Source: an uncultured Ruminococcus sp. (lineage in GTDB: Bacteria; Bacillota; Clostridia; Oscillospirales; Acutalibacteraceae). From it: a DNA stretch of 9,239 bases. Numbering within the stretch: position 1 is the first letter of the stretch; each line of letters opens with the position of its first letter. A program made the translations under genes and the position numbers. The DNA lies in the NCBI GenBank assembly GCA_937892835.1, contig CALBHM010000228.1, positions 1 to 9,239 of the forward strand. The letters are read 5' to 3'. This document shows positions 5,341 through 9,239 of the stretch, piece after piece. Below the pieces are notes generated by a model. The model saw only the letters and a list, made by a program, of their open reading frames with translations, was not told where the DNA came from and did not search any database.

Positions 5341-7176
5341 TTATATCGCCGATTTAATGCTTTTGAATTCAATCAACCTTTGCAACGGTGCTTTGACCGA
5401 TGTCTTGTATTCATTATCGCTGATTGTAACCTTTGCACAGCTTTGGCGAATTATAATTCGTCCTCGCTTCGATTCCAAACTGCCGCTTTTGTTGTTTATT
5501 TTGTTGCCGTGGATTCTGAGATTTGATACGTTCGACGCATCAATAAGCCTGCCGTAGAAGCTTTCAAAGCTGTTATTTTCGATGGTTATATTGTAGAAAA
5601 GGGCTGAATCGGCGGATTTTCCGTCAATATTTGTTGAAATATTTATCTGCGAATCCCATTCAACAACGTTACATTCAACGAAGATGTTATTTCTGATAAC
5701 AAGTCCGTTTACGCCCGTGCCCTCAAGCCACAGACCGGACGAAATGTCCATGATAACCTTGATTGGATTAGCCATAGTCTTATAGAATCTGTTATTTTCA
5801 CAAAGGCCGTTGTCGCTTTGAAGAAGCAGACCTCTTGCACGGTTTTCGTGGAAATAGTTGCCGCTGATAACGTAATTCCCGCTGTCAATGCTGCCGTTTG
5901 AAACAATGCAATCCTTGACAATATAATCGGGCAGCTCCTTGTCAAATGTGAGCTTGCTGCCGTCAACGGACGTAACGGTCGCCGAAAAATCGAGGTTGTC
6001 AAAGCCCTTACTGCTGAAAACCGCAGTATCACCGGCAGCAAAATTATTTGCATTGGTGTAAATTTCAACCGTTTGGTCATCAAGCTTATTTGTTATCATT
6101 GCAACGTTGTCGTGTACGTTAACGTCGTCGTCACCCATAAAGCTGAAATCGCAGCCGCTGATTTTGAACTTGCCGTTTGTGTTTGCGATATGCACGCCGT
6201 CGGCGGTCGCAGAAACTCTGTTATCGTCATGCTCAGGGTCAAGGCCGATGACGCAGTCGAGCAGCTGGAAACGCTCCGAGCGATTTTCGATCAGCCAGCC
6301 CATGCCTGCAATTGCATAGAGCTTGATGTTTGAAAATGTGATGTTTGACGTGTGGTAAACGTTGAATGCGTTGCCATCGTAGACATGGTGGCGGAGAAGA
6401 TATATTTCGCCCTTCTTGTAGTCATCAAGCGAGCCGTCATGTGTGATTTTCAGCACGTTGCGGCCTGTCTTTTCAACGGATTTAATTGAGCCGGGGAATT
6501 GATAGACATAGTTCTCTTTGAAATCTTTCCTTGTTCCGGGAGTGAGCGTCTTGGGGTCATATTTTGTGAAAGCCATTATCGGAATGTCCGCCGAAACCTC
6601 GTCAAGCTCGGTGAACTCAATTTCAAGAGTGTGTGATATTTTGCTTGCCTTTTTCACCTTAACAAGAGAAGCGAGCCTTGAAACGTCGAAATTCCATGTG
6701 ATGCTGAGGCCTCGAAATTCCATACAGTCGCAGCCTGTGATGTGAAAATAATTCGGATGTTCAAAAATAAACTGTGCGCCGTCAGCGTCAATGAGAATGT
6801 TTTTGAGACCGTCGAGCATTATAGCTTTGTCGGTTCTGAAATAATATTTGCCGCCGTTAACTTTGAGCGTAGTGTTCGGATTGGATTTGCAATATTCGAT
6901 CGCTCTGCAAAATGCTGTATAATTGTCGCTCGACTCCGTGCTTACGCCGAAATCCGAAGCGTTGACGGCCTTATAGCTTTTGTCGTTCGGTCTTGCGATG
7001 TAGAAGACCGAATCGTTCACGCCATCAACACGGTCGTAGGTGCGTGCCTCGTCGGCTGTCGGTTCGCTTTCAAGGGCGAGATTTACGGGCAGGGCAACAG
7101 GTGTCGGTTCAATTTTAAAAATCGGGGCAACGAGCATCAAAAATGCCGTTACGATACATAATAAAGTCTGTGTCAT
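5341..7176 (-). CDS. Secreted right-handed beta-helix protein, probable GH110 alpha-1,3-galactosidase
   Basis: GH110 enzymes are inverting exo-alpha-galactosidases that remove alpha-1,3-linked galactose, for example from blood-group B and linear Gal-alpha-1,3-Gal glycans. The 611-residue protein starts with a hydrophobic export segment (residues 4-20), unusual in lacking Lys or Arg before it, then a pectate-lyase-like entry (SSDNYTAFCRAIEYCK, 82-97) and repeated beta-helix rungs to the C-terminus. Likely beta-barrel insertions lie near 175-262 and 360-415, matching the helix-plus-two-barrels architecture of GH110. TADGVHIAN contains Asp326 and FMGDDDVNVHD contains Asp349-Asp350. The 23-residue gap and adjacent pair reproduce the Asp321/Asp344/Asp345 set I recall for the marine enzyme PdGH110B. 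The start at 7176 has GAGGTG five bases upstream and lies nine bases past the thioesterase stop, so the two are probably co-translated. Alternatives are another beta-helix glycosidase or lyase. Beta-helix fold is near certain; GH110 is likely. Confidence 0.75.
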   Translation of the reverse strand: MTQTLLCIVTAFLMLVAPIFKIEPTPVALPVNLALESEPTADEARTYDRVDGVNDSVFYIARPNDKSYKAVNASDFGVSTESSDNYTAFCRAIEYCKSNPNTTLKVNGGKYYFRTDKAIMLDGLKNILIDADGAQFIFEHPNYFHITGCDCMEFRGLSITWNFDVSRLASLVKVKKASKISHTLEIEFTELDEVSADIPIMAFTKYDPKTLTPGTRKDFKENYVYQFPGSIKSVEKTGRNVLKITHDGSLDDYKKGEIYLLRHHVYDGNAFNVYHTSNITFSNIKLYAIAGMGWLIENRSERFQLLDCVIGLDPEHDDNRVSATADGVHIANTNGKFKISGCDFSFMGDDDVNVHDNVAMITNKLDDQTVEIYTNANNFAAGDTAVFSSKGFDNLDFSATVTSVDGSKLTFDKELPDYIVKDCIVSNGSIDSGNYVISGNYFHENRARGLLLQSDNGLCENNRFYKTMANPIKVIMDISSGLWLEGTGVNGLVIRNNIFVECNVVEWDSQINISTNIDGKSADSALFYNITIENNSFESFYGRLIDASNVSNLRIHGNKINNKSGSLESKRGRIIIRQSCAKVTISDNEYKTSVKAPLQRLIEFKSIKSAI

Positions 7177-7185
7177 TCAGTCACC

Positions 7186-7587
7186 TCATTTTGCACTGAT
7201 GTGGAAGCCGGTCGTACTTATGACGGCGATTTCAACACCGAGATCGTCGGTTATCGTTATTTCATAGAAGCAGAGCTTTCTGCCCTCTTTTATCTTCTTA
7301 CATTCGGCGAAAAGCTTCTTGCCCCTTGATGAGGTCAGGTAGCTGATGTGGCTGTCCGCCGTGGCGGTAAAGCTCTCCGGCGTATTGGTTGCAACTGCAA
7401 ATGCAAAGTCGGCAAGGGTGAACATAACGCCGCCCATGACCTGACCGTGTGCGCCGTAGTGCCGCTCGTCAAGCTCAAGACTGCACTTTGAATAGCAGTC
7501 GTCAACCTCGTCGATTTTTACACCCGTGACTTCAACGGCATATCTGTCACCCTCAAAAAAGCGGCGAACATCTTCAATATTTCTCAT
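7186..7587 (-). CDS. PaaI/YdiI-type hotdog-fold thioesterase
   Basis: Hotdog thioesterases hydrolyse acyl-CoA or acyl-carrier thioesters in the cytoplasm, usually as dimers of dimers. The 133-residue length is typical. The central motif HGQVMGGVMFTLADFAFAVATN lies at 47-68; Asp60 in LAD is the likely catalytic acid. The usual HGG triplet reads MGG (51-53), a substitution of the commonly conserved histidine, so activity or substrate may differ from PaaI. The second half (SHISYLTSSRGKKLFAECK) matches the hotdog beta-sheet. The ATG at 7587 has AAAGGA eight bases upstream. The gene is followed nine bases later by the beta-helix glycosidase and preceded by the repeat element and the Gfo/Idh oxidoreductase. 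No clear promoter is visible in 7588-7664, so transcription may continue from the oxidoreductase. The pairing with a glycosidase has no obvious biochemical reason. Confidence 0.88.
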   Translation of the reverse strand: MRNIEDVRRFFEGDRYAVEVTGVKIDEVDDCYSKCSLELDERHYGAHGQVMGGVMFTLADFAFAVATNTPESFTATADSHISYLTSSRGKKLFAECKKIKEGRKLCFYEITITDDLGVEIAVISTTGFHISAK

Positions 7588-7664
7588 ATAATCAGTCCTT
7601 TGGAATTAAACGGTAAAATTGTGTTTTGTATAGTATATCGCACTGAAAAGTTTGATGATATTAT

Positions 7665-7802
7665 ATCGGACTTCCTCTTGAGGGGAAGCCTTGGTCATTT
7701 TCGACAGACCTTGGGTCGATGTGGTCATCGACCCCTACGGAATGTGCCTTTATCGAACCTCATCGTAGGGTGCGAAGCTCACTCGCACCGAGGAAGTCTG
7801 AT
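7665..7802. repeat. MITE-like multi-hairpin repeat with 13-bp terminal inverted repeats
   Basis: The gap between the oxidoreductase and the thioesterase is filled by a ~138-bp structured element. Its ends are ATCGGACTTCCTC (7665-7677) and GAGGAAGTCTGAT (7790-7802), inverted with one mismatch. Inside are four further stems: CTTCCTC/GGGGAAG (7671-7677 with 7682-7688), GGGTCGATG/CATCGACCC (7713-7721 with 7726-7734, perfect), CCCTACG/CGTAGGG (7733-7739 with 7764-7770), and GGTGCGA/TCGCACC (7769-7775 with 7783-7789). No convincing target-site duplication or coding capacity is seen. The modules resemble non-autonomous repeats common in gut Clostridia (established only by my general familiarity). 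Transcribed on the minus strand it could form a processing or stability element in the mRNA. Confidence 0.65.
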
Positions 7803-7831
7803 GAAACTACTTTACGAATTGTTCATTTCAC

Positions 7832-8917
7832 TCAGTCAAAATAAACCGGCTTGCCTGTTTTAGCGGATTCATAAATCGCTTCGAGAATCTGCGTTACAAC
7901 AAGAGCCTGACTTGCTTTTGTGCGAGGCTCATGGTCGTTAACAACAGCGTCAAGCCACGCTTTTGCTTCAAGCACGGACGGATCTTCGTCGCCGTCGCCG
8001 TCATAGAATGCAACTCCGCCGGCGTCAAGGTCGGGTTTGAGAACGCATTGCCTACCGTTCTTGATAAAGTTGATGCTGAGTCCGTCAAACATATCTGCGC
8101 CGCCCTCGGTGCCGCAAACCATAGTGATGGCTTCTTTCGGATTTCTGATATTCAAAGCCCAGCTGGATTCAAGCATGATCGTTGCACCGTTCTCCATAAC
8201 AATGAAGCCAAATGCCGCATCCTCAACCGTAAATTTCTTCGGATCCCAATCGCCCCAAGCGTTGCCGCAGTCCTTCTGATTCTTGAGCTTTTCAAAGGTT
8301 GTGCCGACTACCATTTTCGGCTTGTAGTTATCCATCATCCAAAGAGTGAGGTCGAGTGCATGAGTGCCGATGTCGATGAGCGGACCGCCGCCCTGTTCGT
8401 ATTCATTGAGAAAAACGCCCCATGTCGGCACAGCACGGCGGCGAAGCGCAATGGCCTTGCCGTAGTAGATTTCGCCCAGCCCGCCGTCCTCGCACATCTT
8501 TTTGAGATAGAGCGAATCCGCTCTCCAACGTGACTGGTAGCCGATAGTGAGCTTCATACCCGTCCTTTCCGAGGTATCGAGCATTTCCTTAGCCTCTTTA
8601 TATGTTTTGGCCATCGGTTTTTCACACATTACATGCTTGCCGGCCTCCATTGCGTCGATCGAAATGAAAGCGTGCGAACGGTTCGGAGTGCAGACGTGAA
8701 CGACCTCGATGTCCTTATCCTTGAGAAGCTCCTTATAGTCCGTGTAGACCTTTGCACCCTCAACGCCGTATTCCTCGGCCGCCTTGACGGCTCTTTCTTC
8801 GATAATGTCGCAGAAAGCAACCATCTGCGCATTTTTTATTTTCTTGAGCGAGGGCATATGCTTTCCGTTGGCAATGCCGCCGCATCCGATAATACCGATT
8901 TTTACGATTCTGTCCAT
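7832..8917 (-). CDS. Gfo/Idh/MocA-family NAD(P)-dependent oxidoreductase
   Basis: Members oxidise or reduce sugars, inositols and related polyols with NAD(P). The 361-residue protein is of normal length. The N-terminal Rossmann fold shows GIIGCGGIA (8-16) and the acidic residue after the second strand (FCD at 35-37). HVCTPNRSHA (74-83) leads to the EKP motif (99-101), whose lysine contacts substrate. In the C-terminal domain GGGPLIDIGTHALDL (176-190) supplies the expected Asp182 and His186. The ATG at 8917 has AAGGAG (8925-8930) seven bases upstream, with a good promoter just beyond. No signal peptide is present, so it is cytosolic and not a GH109-type secreted glycosidase of the same fold. 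The substrate cannot be named. It may share a transcript with the thioesterase and glycosidase downstream, through the repeat element, since no standard terminator separates them. The locus would then be a carbohydrate-use operon. Confidence 0.93.
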   Translation of the reverse strand: MDRIVKIGIIGCGGIANGKHMPSLKKIKNAQMVAFCDIIEERAVKAAEEYGVEGAKVYTDYKELLKDKDIEVVHVCTPNRSHAFISIDAMEAGKHVMCEKPMAKTYKEAKEMLDTSERTGMKLTIGYQSRWRADSLYLKKMCEDGGLGEIYYGKAIALRRRAVPTWGVFLNEYEQGGGPLIDIGTHALDLTLWMMDNYKPKMVVGTTFEKLKNQKDCGNAWGDWDPKKFTVEDAAFGFIVMENGATIMLESSWALNIRNPKEAITMVCGTEGGADMFDGLSINFIKNGRQCVLKPDLDAGGVAFYDGDGDEDPSVLEAKAWLDAVVNDHEPRTKASQALVVTQILEAIYESAKTGKPVYFD

Positions 8918-8945
8918 TTGAAAACTCCTTTATTCAGTTTATTTT

Positions 8946-8973
8946 ATGATATCATATTGAATAAAAAAGTCAA
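8946..8973 (-). promoter_or_regulatory. Promoter of the Gfo/Idh oxidoreductase gene
   Basis: On the minus strand, TTGACT (8968-8973) is followed after 16 bases by TATCAT (8946-8951), with TG one base before it (extended -10, TGATATCAT). Both hexamers match 5 of 6. The start would fall near 8939, about 22 bases before the ATG. Confidence 0.7.
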
Positions 8974-9033
8974 GGAAATCCATTCGCAAAATTGAAATAC
9001 ACCCTTGCAAAAACGGCACTTTATTTTTTGCAA

Positions 9034-9048
9034 ATTTTATGATAAAAT
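9034..9048 (+). promoter_or_regulatory. Extended -10 promoter of the HAD gene overlapped by a palindrome
   Basis: The plus strand carries TGATAAAAT (9040-9048), an extended -10 with TAAAAT matching 5 of 6. No good -35 is seen. It lies within the perfect odd palindrome ATTTTATGATAAAAT (9034-9048), itself nested in a CTTTATTTT/AAAATAAAG inverted repeat (9019-9027 with 9044-9052). The symmetry over the -10 box could be an operator. A/T-richness makes chance possible. Confidence 0.45.
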
Positions 9049-9073
9049 AAAGCAAATTAAAGGCGGTGAAGCT

Positions 9074-9239
9074 ATGATTAAAACTGTGATTTTTGACCTT
9101 GACGGTCTGCTGGTCGACAGCGAATTGATGACGTATGAATTTTATAAAAGATTGCTTGCCGAAAGGGGAGAGGAATTTCCTCTGAAAACGTATACCGACA
9201 TTTATTGCCGGGTGATAGCTTTGATTATCACCGCTTTTT
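9074..9239 (+). CDS. HAD-superfamily hydrolase, beta-phosphoglucomutase/phosphatase-like, N-terminal part
   Basis: These enzymes transfer or remove phosphate from small sugar phosphates through an aspartyl-phosphate intermediate. Only the first 55 codons are present, cut by the window end. Motif I, VIFDLDGLLVDSE, spans residues 5-17 with nucleophile Asp8 and acid/base Asp10. The helical cap then begins (TYEFYKRLLAERGEEFPLKTY), as in subfamily IA enzymes such as beta-phosphoglucomutase and GPP-type phosphatases. The ATG at 9074 has a weak GGTGA close upstream and follows AAAGG at greater distance. It is the only plus-strand gene and is divergent from the oxidoreductase, sharing a 156-base regulatory region. 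Substrate is unknown; the remaining motifs (II-IV) are outside the window. Confidence 0.9.
   Translation, partial: MIKTVIFDLDGLLVDSELMTYEFYKRLLAERGEEFPLKTYTDIYCRVIALIITAF

Noticed and set aside
7931..8533. A 200-codon plus-strand open frame opposite the oxidoreductase gene.
   Set aside because: It is the mirror of a clear Gfo/Idh gene with all motifs intact. It has no convincing ribosome binding site and no recognisable protein features.
7832..8917. GH109-type alpha-N-acetylgalactosaminidase, which uses the Gfo/Idh fold and would pair neatly with GH110 as an A/B blood-group set.
   Set aside because: The protein is shorter than GH109 enzymes, lacks a signal peptide, and carries the ordinary EKP and GGGPLIDIGTHALDL dehydrogenase motifs.
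9003..9020. Catabolite-repression (cre) site around TTGCAAAAACGGCA.
   Set aside because: It resembles the cre consensus only with an extra base in the left half and has no matching right half.
9208..9239. GGTGATA/TATCACC inverted repeat followed by TTTTT inside the HAD gene, resembling a terminator.
   Set aside because: It lies within a frame that stays open and still reads like the family cap region (VIALIITAF). The stem is only 7 bp, and the window ends there, so it cannot be judged.

Overview
The window looks like chromosome from a low-to-mid GC Gram-positive anaerobe of class Clostridia, probably a gut member of the Oscillospirales/Ruminococcaceae type. This is inference. It rests on strong AGGAGG ribosome binding sites, sigma-A-like promoters with TGnTATAAT extended -10 boxes, a MazF very close to Bacillus NdoA, a probable host-glycan alpha-galactosidase, and a small multi-hairpin repeat typical of these genomes. 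All genes but one are on the minus strand.

Left end (1-2880): the promoter-proximal end of a type I-C CRISPR-Cas operon. A consensus promoter (TTGACA, 17-base spacer, TATAAT) drives cas3 (HD nuclease plus helicase), which overlaps the start of cas5c. The window cuts cas5c after 137 codons. Cas8c, Cas7, the adaptation genes and the CRISPR array would lie beyond position 1. The cas region is visibly more A/T-rich than the genes to its right, as expected for a mobile defence module.

Centre (2881-5340): a stand-alone ANL-family acyl-CoA/AMP ligase with its own promoter, a probable TTG start and a hairpin terminator. Beyond it is a MazF/NdoA-type endoribonuclease toxin with a strong terminator and no visible antitoxin gene.

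Right (5341-8973): a Gfo/Idh NAD(P)-dependent oxidoreductase with its own promoter, a ~138-bp MITE-like repeat, then a tightly coupled pair: a PaaI-type hotdog thioesterase and a secreted beta-helix protein that fits glycoside hydrolase family 110 (alpha-1,3-galactosidase), with three aspartates at the expected spacing. A divergent promoter region (8918-9073) then leads to a plus-strand HAD phosphatase/beta-phosphoglucomutase-like gene cut by the window end.

The window does not show one integrated new system. The best leads are the architecture of the cas promoter region, the antitoxin-less MazF with competing hairpins upstream, the GH110 candidate in a thioesterase operon, and the mosaic repeat element.
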